This document shows positions 56,980-64,000 of a DNA stretch of 64,000 nucleotides, one piece after another. The translations under genes and the position numbers were made by a program. The notes below the pieces were generated by a model. The model was not told the origin of the DNA. It saw nothing but the letters and a program-made list of their open reading frames with translations, and made no database searches. The DNA comes from Methanococcoides sp. AM1 (GTDB taxonomy: Archaea; Halobacteriota; Methanosarcinia; Methanosarcinales; Methanosarcinaceae), in NCBI RefSeq assembly GCF_900774055.1, contig NZ_CAAGSW010000004.1:248001-312000 (forward strand), in the 5' to 3' direction. How positions within the stretch are numbered: the stretch's first letter is position 1; the number at the start of each line of letters is the position of its first letter.

Positions 56980-57465
56980 TTAGGCTTCAAGATTCCACAG
57001 GTCGTCCCCTACATGATGAATGGATTTTACTGCTTTCCCGGACTTACCGACCATCCCGCTTCCAGGTATTAGTGCACGACCAATAGCAAGCGGTTTACCG
57101 TGAGTCTCTTCTGTGATTATAACAAGATCGTTCGCCGCAATTTCAGGATCAGCACTTACGATACCCGGACACATTATATCTGCACCGTTGACAACAAATT
57201 TTACTGCTCCGGCATCCACTGTCACTTTACAGCAATCAAGCCCAAGCTCCAGTACGCCCCTTACAGTTGGGAAAGGATGCTCGTCCCCTTCATGGAAGAA
57301 CAGGATACCCCCATCCACGATTATGATCTTAAACCAGTCCGCAGTAGCACTTTCTAACTTTCGCTCTTCGATCTTGTCAATGACATCACCAAAGGAGGAC
57401 CTAAGGGAAGTCAACAATTTATTCTTTGCAGATTTTCGTAGTTGAACTCTGGACTTTATTTTCAA
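56980..57465 (-). CDS. PUA-domain RNA-binding protein
   Basis: 161 aa, like MCT-1/archaeosine-type PUA proteins: N-terminal KIKSRVQLRKSAKNKLLTSL, pre-PUA VIDKIEERKLESATADWFKI, and a PUA domain (about 85-155; VKFVVNGADIMCPGIVSADP, NDLVIITEETHGKPLAIGRA). Probably a tRNA- or ribosome-associated factor. Upstream of sepF, separated by 180 nt of AT-rich DNA. Confidence 0.85.
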   Translation of the reverse strand: MKIKSRVQLRKSAKNKLLTSLRSSFGDVIDKIEERKLESATADWFKIIIVDGGILFFHEGDEHPFPTVRGVLELGLDCCKVTVDAGAVKFVVNGADIMCPGIVSADPEIAANDLVIITEETHGKPLAIGRALIPGSGMVGKSGKAVKSIHHVGDDLWNLEA

Positions 57466-57843
57466 CTTACCACCTTTGATAAGATAATATTAGCTTGCAC
57501 CACATTAAGCATCATTCACCCTTAAACGTTTCGCGCAGTCGATATCGAAAGGGATGGAAAATAAACTGAAACCATAATTTAACGAAGCATTTCAATTCCT
57601 TTAGATAATACCCAAAAAGAACCATGGATTATATCAGATGTTACAAATACCTGAATTATCAAGGCCAAAAAGAAACATTGAAAATCGTGAATGTTTAGAA
57701 CTTGGTCGAATGATACATATAAGTACATTGCAATTCGTATACAGAGAAATTCAAGATAGACATTAATAATAATTCACATTAAGTAGATTATAACCGTCCA
57801 ACTTGACCAGTATTTCTAAAAAACGAATTATGGAGGCCCTACC
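57466..57843. other. Divergent intergenic region between PUA protein and KamA-family genes
   Basis: AT-rich, with no gene or RNA recognised. A GGAGG site (57832-57836) belongs to the downstream KamA-family gene. An ATG at 57830 starts only a six-codon frame (stop at 57848), so it is not the gene start. Promoters for both flanking genes must lie here; I could not assign TATA boxes uniquely. Confidence 0.4.
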
Positions 57844-59139
57844 ATAAGTTATGCTGAGAGAAAGAAGTATTCTGCATACACTCTTTCGAATTACAAAGAC
57901 ATTCATCAGATAAAGGATCTAAGCCAGCAACACCTGGAGGAGATAGAAATTGCTGCACGGATACTTCCATTCCGTGTTAATAATTATGTGGTTGAGGAAC
58001 TTATCAACTGGGATGATGCCCCAAATGATCCGATATTCACATTGACATTCCCTAACAAGGACATGCTGCTCCCACAGCACTACAAAGAAATGGCGGACCT
58101 ATTCCGAAATGATGCTCCGGAAGAAGAGATACAGAAGGAGATACAGAAAATACGCCTGAGCCTTAATCCCCATCCTGCAGGACAACTGGAGAAGAACGTT
58201 CCGGAACACGATGGAAAAATTATCAGTGGAATGCAGCACAAATACGATGAAACGATCCTATTCTTCCCTGCACAGGGCCAGACCTGCCATGCATTCTGCA
58301 CATTCTGTTTCAGGTGGGCACAGTTCATTGGAATGGACGACCTGAAATTTGCCAGTCGTGAGATCGAACTACTAATATCATACATCCAGGAACATCCTGA
58401 GATCAAGGATGTGCTTTTCACCGGCGGGGATCCCATGACCATGAGTGCGGGCCTTCTCAAAAAATATATAGAACCACTCCTTGAAGCAGATATTCGCAGC
58501 CTTGAGAACATAAGGATAGGTACCAAATCACTAAGCTACTGGCCTCAGCGTTTTGTATCAGATAAAGATAGCGAAGATATTCTTTCTCTTTTCAGCAATG
58601 TCACAGAACACAAAAAGCACATGGCTCTCATGGCACACTTCAACCATCCCAGGGAACTTGCCACCGATACTGTGAAGAAAGCGATACAGAACATCCGTGC
58701 AACAGGTGCACAGATACGAACCCAGTCCCCCCTGATAGCACACATCAATGATGATCCTGCACTCTGGGAAGAGATGTGGAGAGAGCAGGTTCGTCTGGGT
58801 TGTATACCTTATTACATGTTCATGGTAAGGAACACAGGTGCAAAGCACTATTTCGATGTACCTATGGCAAGGGCATGGGAGATATTCCAGAACGCATACC
58901 AGAACGTCAGCGGGCTTGCAAGAACAGTTCGCGGACCAAGCATGTCCACTGACCCCGGGAAGATCAATATTCTCGGCGTTCAGGAGATCAACGATGAGAA
59001 GGTATTTGTTCTTGAGTTCCTTCAGGGACGTGAAAGCAACTGGGTGCGCAAGCCTTTCTTTGCGAAATATTCACCAACAGCTTCATGGCTTAATGATCTT
59101 GAACCCGCTTTTGGGCAAGAGAAGTTCTTCTTTGACTAA
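57844..59139 (+). CDS. KamA-family radical SAM protein (lysine 2,3-aminomutase-like), apparent ATA start
   Basis: 431 aa if started at ATA, which sits 7 nt after GGAGG; the frame holds no ATG, GTG or TTG start between its upstream stop and the GTG at 57988. Residues upstream of 57988 (KKYSAYTLSNYKDIHQIKDL, ILPFRVNNYV) continue family-like sequence, so 57988 would truncate it. Radical SAM motif CHAFCTFC (CX3CX2C), FTGGDPMTMSAGLL, MAHFNHPREL, QIRTQSPLIAHINDD. PLP site less clear. It may interconvert amino groups of an amino acid or related compound; substrate unknown. N-epsilon-acetyl-beta-lysine synthesis (AblA) is usually by another paralogue. Confidence 0.85.
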   Translation: MSYAERKKYSAYTLSNYKDIHQIKDLSQQHLEEIEIAARILPFRVNNYVVEELINWDDAPNDPIFTLTFPNKDMLLPQHYKEMADLFRNDAPEEEIQKEIQKIRLSLNPHPAGQLEKNVPEHDGKIISGMQHKYDETILFFPAQGQTCHAFCTFCFRWAQFIGMDDLKFASREIELLISYIQEHPEIKDVLFTGGDPMTMSAGLLKKYIEPLLEADIRSLENIRIGTKSLSYWPQRFVSDKDSEDILSLFSNVTEHKKHMALMAHFNHPRELATDTVKKAIQNIRATGAQIRTQSPLIAHINDDPALWEEMWREQVRLGCIPYYMFMVRNTGAKHYFDVPMARAWEIFQNAYQNVSGLARTVRGPSMSTDPGKINILGVQEINDEKVFVLEFLQGRESNWVRKPFFAKYSPTASWLNDLEPAFGQEKFFFD

Positions 59140-59152
59140 AATAACCATTAAC

Positions 59153-59209
59153 TGCACAGATCATGTTTACACAACATTAAAGATTACTTTAATTCGCACG
59201 ATCTGTGTG
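59153..59209 (+). terminator. Nested inverted repeats after the KamA-family gene
   Basis: An outer 8-bp repeat CACAGATC / GATCTGTG encloses an inner perfect 7-bp hairpin ATTAAAG-atta-CTTTAAT; a T-rich run (CTTTTTGTTTTAATTTTC) follows. Position and T-tract fit a terminator, though the large loop is unusual and a regulatory RNA structure before ileS is possible. Confidence 0.45.
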
Positions 59210-59333
59210 CACACACTTTTTGTTTTAATTTTCATTGTGGCAGCATCATACAATAATATTTAAATTGGTTACTGCATTAGGATGGTATCTATAACGTAGC
59301 CAAGAAACTGGACCTATCCGGGAGGCCACCAGC

Positions 59334-62300
59334 ATGATAAAAGAAGTTACTGATCAGTACAATGCTAATGAGATCGAAATGAAGGTTCACGAGTTCTGGG
59401 AAGCAAATAATGCATACAGAGCAGTACGTGAACACAGAAAAGGCGCCAAGAAGTTCTATTTTGTGGACGGACCTCCATACACAACAGGCCATATCCACCT
59501 CGGTACTGCCTGGAACAAGATAATAAAGGACTCTATCCTGCGATACATGTCCATGAACAACCATGATATCCTTGACAGGGCGGGCTGGGATATGCACGGA
59601 CTTCCTATCGAAGTAAAGGTCGAGGGTGCGCTTGGTTTTGAGTCAAAGAAAGACATAGAAGCATATGGTGTCGGCAATTTCATTGAAAAATGCAAGGAGT
59701 TCGCACTTCGCCAGAAGGATGATATGACCGGTCAGTTCCGCACCCTTGGTGCATGGCTTGACTGGGAAGATCCATACATGACACTCAAGGATGAGTATAT
59801 AGAAGCTGCATGGTGGACATTGAAACAGGCACAGGAAAAAAATCTGCTTGATACCGGAAAGAGAGTCGTTAACTGGTGCCCCAGATGCGAAACAGCTATC
59901 GCTGATGCTGAGGTCGAGTATGAGGACCGTGATGACCCATCTATCTACATCAAATTCAAATTAAAAGATGAAGAGAATGCATTCATCGTTATATGGACCA
60001 CCACCCCATGGACCATCCCATCCAACATCGCTGTGGCAGTACACCCGGAGTTCGAGTATGCCAGAGTAAAGGCATACAACGTTGAAGGTGACAGTGAAAC
60101 ACTGATAATGGCTACTGAACTTGTAGAGAACGTACTCAGAATAGGAAGATACGCAGACTACGAGATCCTTGAGACCATGAGCGGAAAAGATGTTGCAGGC
60201 ATGGCCTATGAGCATCCTCTTGCAGACCTCGTGCCACTCCAGGCTGAGATCGAACACAAGGTCTACAATGCAGATTATGTTACAGCAGAGAACACCGGTT
60301 GTGTCCACATTGCTCCCGGACATGGTGTTGACGATTTCGAGGTCGGTGTAAAGAACGAGCTGCCGATCTTCTGCCCCGTAGGTTCCAATGGTAGCTACAC
60401 AGATGAAGCAGGAAAATACGCCGGCATGAACATCCGCGATGCAAACCGCGTTGTTATGGATGATCTACTCGAGAAGGGACTGCTTATTTCCGAAAAGACC
60501 ATCAGCCACAGGTATGGTCACTGCTGGAGATGCAAAACACCTATCATTTACCTTGCAACCGAACAGTGGTTCCTGAAGATCGGCGAGCTCAAAGAAGCTA
60601 TGCTTGAAGAGATCAAGAAGGTCAACTGGACACCGGACTGGGCAGGTTCTGCAAGGTTCAAGGACTGGATCGAAGGTGCACGTGACTGGTGTATCTCCAG
60701 ACAGCGCTACTGGGGTATCCCAATTCCGGTATGGAAATGTTCAAAGTGTGCAAAGATCGATGTGATCGGCACAAAGGAAGAGCTTCTGGAGCGTTCAGGT
60801 GCAGATGCAGATATTGAATTGCACAGACCGTATGTTGACAAGATCACCATGCCTTGTGATTGTGGCGGCACCATGAAACGTGTGGAAGATGTTTTCGACG
60901 TATGGTTCGACTCTGCAGTGGCATCCTGGGCTACACTTAGGTTCCCGCAAACAAAGGAAAAGTTCGATGAGTGGTGGCCTGCTGACTTTATCACAGAGGG
61001 ACACGACCAGACACGCGGATGGTTCTATTCACAGCTTGGTGCCAGCATGGTAGCATTTGGTAAAGCTCCATACAAGAACGTGCTGATGCACGGTTTTACC
61101 CTCGATGGCAGCGGAAAGAAGATGTCAAAGAGCATTGGAAATGTTGTGCAGCCAGCAGAGGTCATCGAAAAGTTCGGTGCTGACACTCTAAGGGCATACG
61201 TACTTGCATCCAGCGCACCATGGGAAGACCTGAAGTTCAACTGGGATGAGATCGCAACAATACACAGGACAAACAACATTCTGTGGAATGTCTATCGTTT
61301 CCCGCTTCCATACATGGCACTTGACAAGTTCGACCCACAGGAAGTTTCATACGAGTCCGTTGAAGCACACCTGAGAAGCGAGGACAAGTGGATCCTTTCA
61401 CGCATGCAGTCCGTCATTGCGGATGTCAACAAAGCAATGGACGAGAGATTATTGCACAAGGCAATGCGTGCTATTAATGAATTCGTGCTTGAGGACCTTT
61501 CAAGATGGTATATCCAGCTTATCAGGCCAAGGACATGGACCGAAGCGAACGATCCTGATAAACTTGCAGTTTACAGGGTGCTCTACGAAGTATTCGTTAC
61601 AACTGCAAAATTGATCGCACCATTCATGCCACATCTTGCAGAAGAGATGTACCAGAACCTTGTCAGGAATGTCGATGAGAATGCTCCTGTAACCATCCAT
61701 CTTTGCGACTGGCCAACTGTCGACGAGGCACTTGTGGACGTGGACCTTGAAGCACATATGAAAGCGGTACGCTCTATGGTCGAATCATCTTCGAACGCAC
61801 GCCAGAAGGTCGGACGCAAGCTCAGATGGCCTGTATCACGCATCGTTGTCAGCCCTGCCGACGAGAACACCGTTGCAGCCGTTGAACAACTTCGCTATGT
61901 CCTTATGGACCAGACCAACGCCAAGTATATCGAACTTATAGAGATCGGCGAAAGCTGGAAGGAACTCGGAGTTGAAGCCGCACCAAACCCCGGAGCGATC
62001 GGACCTGTCTTCAAGGGAGATGCCGGCAAGGTGAATGCAGCGATCGTTTCGATGGATGCTATGGATCTAAAGAAGGGACTTGCAGACGGTGAAATGGAGA
62101 TATCCATTGCAGATGGCACTAATATCACCATCACAGAGAAGATGGTGAACTTCAGCGAAACACTTCCGGAAGCTGTAGCAAGTGCTGAATTTGCAGGCGG
62201 AGTTGTCTTTGTCGATGCAACCCTTACACGCGAGATCGAATCCGAAGGATACTCAAGGGAAGTTATCCGCAGGATACAGGATATGCGCAAGGAGCTTGAC

Positions 62301-62510
62301 CTCGATGTTGATGACAGCATAAAGGCACACATCCAGATCGACGATGATAGAGTCCTTGACCTTGTACTTGACTTTGAGAACTACATCGCAAAGGAAGTTC
62401 GTGCAAGGGTTCTTGTGGTCGGTTTAGATGTCGATACCACCGGTGAGCTTGCAAAGGACTGGAATGTCGAAGGCATTCCAATGCACATCGCGATCTCAAA
62501 AGAAGAATGA
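59334..62510 (+). CDS. ileS: Isoleucyl-tRNA synthetase
   Basis: 1058 aa, class I synthetase. HIGH motif HIHLG (53-57), editing domain CP1 with [19 protein letters not shown] and the catalytic [10 protein letters not shown], zinc site [21 protein letters not shown] motif KKMSKSIGN (about 594-602), anticodon-binding C-terminal domain. Archaeal/eukaryotic-type (no bacterial C-terminal zinc finger). Start ATG follows GGAGG. MptE follows by 15 nt and is probably cotranscribed. Confidence 0.97.
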   Translation: MIKEVTDQYNANEIEMKVHEFWEANNAYRAVREHRKGAKKFYFVDGPPYTTGHIHLGTAWNKIIKDSILRYMSMNNHDILDRAGWDMHGLPIEVKVEGALGFESKKDIEAYGVGNFIEKCKEFALRQKDDMTGQFRTLGAWLDWEDPYMTLKDEYIEAAWWTLKQAQEKNLLDTGKRVVNWCPRCETAIADAEVEYEDRDDPSIYIKFKLKDEENAFIVIWTTTPWTIPSNIAVAVHPEFEYARVKAYNVEGDSETLIMATELVENVLRIGRYADYEILETMSGKDVAGMAYEHPLADLVPLQAEIEHKVYNADYVTAENTGCVHIAPGHGVDDFEVGVKNELPIFCPVGSNGSYTDEAGKYAGMNIRDANRVVMDDLLEKGLLISEKTISHRYGHCWRCKTPIIYLATEQWFLKIGELKEAMLEEIKKVNWTPDWAGSARFKDWIEGARDWCISRQRYWGIPIPVWKCSKCAKIDVIGTKEELLERSGADADIELHRPYVDKITMPCDCGGTMKRVEDVFDVWFDSAVASWATLRFPQTKEKFDEWWPADFITEGHDQTRGWFYSQLGASMVAFGKAPYKNVLMHGFTLDGSGKKMSKSIGNVVQPAEVIEKFGADTLRAYVLASSAPWEDLKFNWDEIATIHRTNNILWNVYRFPLPYMALDKFDPQEVSYESVEAHLRSEDKWILSRMQSVIADVNKAMDERLLHKAMRAINEFVLEDLSRWYIQLIRPRTWTEANDPDKLAVYRVLYEVFVTTAKLIAPFMPHLAEEMYQNLVRNVDENAPVTIHLCDWPTVDEALVDVDLEAHMKAVRSMVESSSNARQKVGRKLRWPVSRIVVSPADENTVAAVEQLRYVLMDQTNAKYIELIEIGESWKELGVEAAPNPGAIGPVFKGDAGKVNAAIVSMDAMDLKKGLADGEMEISIADGTNITITEKMVNFSETLPEAVASAEFAGGVVFVDATLTREIESEGYSREVIRRIQDMRKELDLDVDDSIKAHIQIDDDRVLDLVLDFENYIAKEVRARVLVVGLDVDTTGELAKDWNVEGIPMHIAISKEE

Positions 62511-62525
62511 GACCGAGGTAAGATA

Positions 62526-63149
62526 ATGGATTTTAAGAAATGGGAACCAGTCTACGAGAAGATTCTCGAAGACTTCGGTTTTTCCAGAGAGGATGATGAG
62601 AATTCCGCCATCCTCCTTTCCAATCTATTGATAGGGGCAGGTACTGCCGATACGAACACACTTGAGGAGCTGATCAGCGGAAAGGACGTCCTTGTTTGTG
62701 GCAATGCACCAAAGCTTCTGATCGACCTGAAGGAGGTCAACGTAGAAGACTACGTGATCATAGCAGCCGATGGCGCCACAGCACCCCTGATAGATAAGGG
62801 TATTGTCCCACACGTAATTGTAACAGACCTTGATGGCGATGTGGAAAAAGAGATCCAGGCAAATCAGGAAGGTTCGATCATGGTCGTCCATGCACATGGT
62901 GACAATACTGAAAAGCTGCTAAGATACGTCCCACAGTTCAGGAACGTCATCGGCACCACCCAGGCAGAACCTTTTGGAAACATCCACAACTTCGGTGGTT
63001 TCACGGACGGGGACAGATGCGTCTTCCTTGCACACGAGTTCAATGCTGAAAGCATAACCCTTGTAGGTTTTGATTTCTATGACAAGAACGTGACACCTAT
63101 GAAGGAAAAGAAGCTCAAGTGGGCACAGAGGCTCTTAGGAGCTTTCTGA
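62526..63149 (+). CDS. mptE: 6-hydroxymethyl-7,8-dihydropterin pyrophosphokinase (MptE)
   Basis: 207 aa of the DUF115/MptE family: activates 6-hydroxymethyl-dihydropterin in the H4MPT/H4SPT pathway (known for the family). Seen: WEPVYEKILEDFGFSREDDE, NAPKLLIDLKEVNVEDYVII, AADGATAPLIDKGIVPHVIV, TDLDGDV, VVHAHGDNTEKLLRYVPQF, FGGFTDGDRCVFLAHEFNAE, KLKWAQRLL. It makes a cofactor used by Mch in this same window. Confidence 0.93.
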   Translation: MDFKKWEPVYEKILEDFGFSREDDENSAILLSNLLIGAGTADTNTLEELISGKDVLVCGNAPKLLIDLKEVNVEDYVIIAADGATAPLIDKGIVPHVIVTDLDGDVEKEIQANQEGSIMVVHAHGDNTEKLLRYVPQFRNVIGTTQAEPFGNIHNFGGFTDGDRCVFLAHEFNAESITLVGFDFYDKNVTPMKEKKLKWAQRLLGAF

Positions 63150-63571
63150 AACTTTCTTTTTTTGATTTTACCCAGGCTGGTTTTATTGCAAAGCCAATGT
63201 CTTTTCTTAATCGATAACACAAAGAGGTTATTGAACAGCTTTTGCTTTAGCAATTCGCTACATATTGAAAATCACCAATAATCGAGATCAATATCACTTA
63301 CTGCTTGCCATTCACAACCTGCTTACAGAATAGATAAATAAGATGTAAGCATAAATTTTCTATCAGACAATTGGGGGCAAACTGTCTGAACACCAGAAAT
63401 TAGAATACAAAGAATTACTGAATAGTGTGAGCATGGGGTCGCCCTCCGTTTCCTCGACAGGGGGAGATCGATATAATACTATTCTTTCAAGAAAGGTGAA
63501 GCATAAGAAAGATTTCAGTTATTCTCTTGCTAACACCAATTGAAATTAGATCAACAATGGGGGAACCAAGA
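63150..63571 (+). other. Long intergenic region upstream of catalase
   Basis: Starts with a T-rich run (63155-63166) that may end the ileS-mptE transcript. It contains an inverted repeat TCAGACA / TGTCTGA (63363-63369, 63383-63389) and a TATA-like GATATAATAC (about 63470), leaving a catalase leader of roughly 75 nt or more. A GC-richer patch at 63431-63465 contrasts with the AT-rich surroundings. No complete gene is seen. Confidence 0.4.
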
Positions 63572-64000
63572 TTGAGTGATACAAATGAGAAAACTCCAAA
63601 GGTATTAACTACTGCCTTTGGGATCCCGGTCGGGGACGATCAGAACAGTTTGACAGCAGGGGAACGTGGACCGGTCCTGATGCAGGATGTGCATCTGCTG
63701 GAGAAACTCGGACACTTTGACCGCGAGCGAATACCTGAGCGCGTTGTACATGCAAAGGGTGCAGGTGCAGGAGGTTACTTCGAAGTGACTGCCGACGTTA
63801 CCAAATACACAAAGGCCAAATTCCTTTCAGATATCGGCAAGCGTACTGAAGTCTTTGTCCGCTTTTCAACGGTAGGTGGTGAGAAAGGGTCTGCTGATGC
63901 AGCACGCGATCCGCGTGGATTTGCCATTAAGTTCTATACAGAAGAGGGAAACTACGACCTGACAGGGAACAATACCCCTGTATTCTTCATTCGGGATCCA
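63572..64000 (+). CDS. Heme catalase, 5' part (window edge)
   Basis: First 143 codons of a monofunctional heme catalase: [40 protein letters not shown] (catalytic His in RVVHAKG), [60 protein letters not shown]. Decomposes hydrogen peroxide. Start TTG follows GGGGGAA by 6 nt; an ATG at 63557 in frame adds five residues but lacks a site. The family in methanogens is thought to be bacterial in origin. C-terminus lies outside the window. Confidence 0.93.
   Translation, partial: MSDTNEKTPKVLTTAFGIPVGDDQNSLTAGERGPVLMQDVHLLEKLGHFDRERIPERVVHAKGAGAGGYFEVTADVTKYTKAKFLSDIGKRTEVFVRFSTVGGEKGSADAARDPRGFAIKFYTEEGNYDLTGNNTPVFFIRDP

Noticed and set aside
57830-57850. ATG at 57830 as start of the KamA-family gene
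   Set aside because: Out of frame; it meets a TAA after six codons.
63431-63465. Stable GC-rich hairpin or riboswitch before catalase
   Set aside because: Only 4-bp pairings (CTCC/GGAG, GTCG/CGAC) could be found, too weak to call.
1-64000. CRISPR arrays, insertion sequences, prophage or integrase genes
   Set aside because: No spaced direct repeats, transposase motifs, or att-like repeats next to the tRNA-Trp gene were seen.

Overview
The window is chromosomal DNA of a methanogenic archaeon, most likely a methylotrophic member of the Methanosarcinaceae (Methanococcoides/Methanolobus-like). Evidence: methenyl-H4MPT cyclohydrolase (mch), methanogenesis marker proteins 9 and 12, MptE for H4MPT synthesis, the archaeal exosome/proteasome/RNase P gene string, archaeal-type ProS, IF2 and ribosomal proteins, TATA boxes instead of -10/-35 promoters, multi-PAS/GAF sensors and S-layer-type repeat proteins, and a small TRAM protein typical of cold-adapted methanosarcinal species. 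Every complete gene whose stop I read ends in TAA or TGA. The only TAG found in a coding frame lies inside a gene, as expected in a pyrrolysine-decoding organism.

Layout. 1-891: end of a DEAD-box RNA helicase, then the TRAM protein. 1761-5402 (minus): a MarR/GbsR regulator - CARDB-type surface protein - ABC permease - ATPase operon; the surface protein has an in-frame TAG at codon 40. 5532-9032: multi-TM protein, small unknown proteins, mch and a DUF2124 protein. 9140-14117: Taw2/Trm5-family methyltransferase, V4R regulator, DUF2110, MarR regulator, Trm1, cupredoxin-like lipoprotein. 14254-16924: XRE-cupin regulator, thioesterase and acyl-CoA ligase operon. 17041-20465: thioredoxin, MATE transporter, TPR protein.

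20602-27210 is the most unusual region. A PEGA/TM/zinc-ribbon protein and an SPFH/zinc-ribbon protein lie on the minus strand. Divergent from them is a four-gene operon: a 51-aa ribbon-helix-helix protein, an ESCRT-III (Snf7)-like helical protein, a Vps4-like AAA ATPase with an N-terminal MIT domain (hidden behind a CTG start), and a coiled-coil protein with an unassigned C-terminal domain. Together they look like a euryarchaeal membrane-remodelling or envelope-stress module. The cell also encodes SepF (56416-56796), so it probably divides by FtsZ, and this ESCRT-like module probably has a different job.

27410-31088 holds translation genes (S6e, IF2, NDK, L24e, S28e, L7Ae). 31305-36534 holds an exported protein, a kinase-less PAS/GAF sensor, a TPR protein and a deaminase. 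36538-41580 is a methanogen-specific cluster (DUF447, CitG-like, MMP9, nitrilase, MMP12, DUF2103). 41711-43498 is ACT protein plus phenylacetate-CoA ligase. 43548-52672 is the classical archaeal exosome superoperon, from L15e to prefoldin/DHH. Next comes a tRNA-Trp gene whose 125-nt intron is itself a box C/D guide RNA. CobT, ProS, ZPR1, SepF and a PUA protein follow, then a KamA-family radical SAM enzyme with an apparent AUA start, IleS, MptE and the start of a catalase.

Recurrent start signal: GGAGG/GGTGA-like Shine-Dalgarno cores lie 7-8 nt before the start codon. I used this to trim many starts and to support unusual TTG, CTG and ATA starts.
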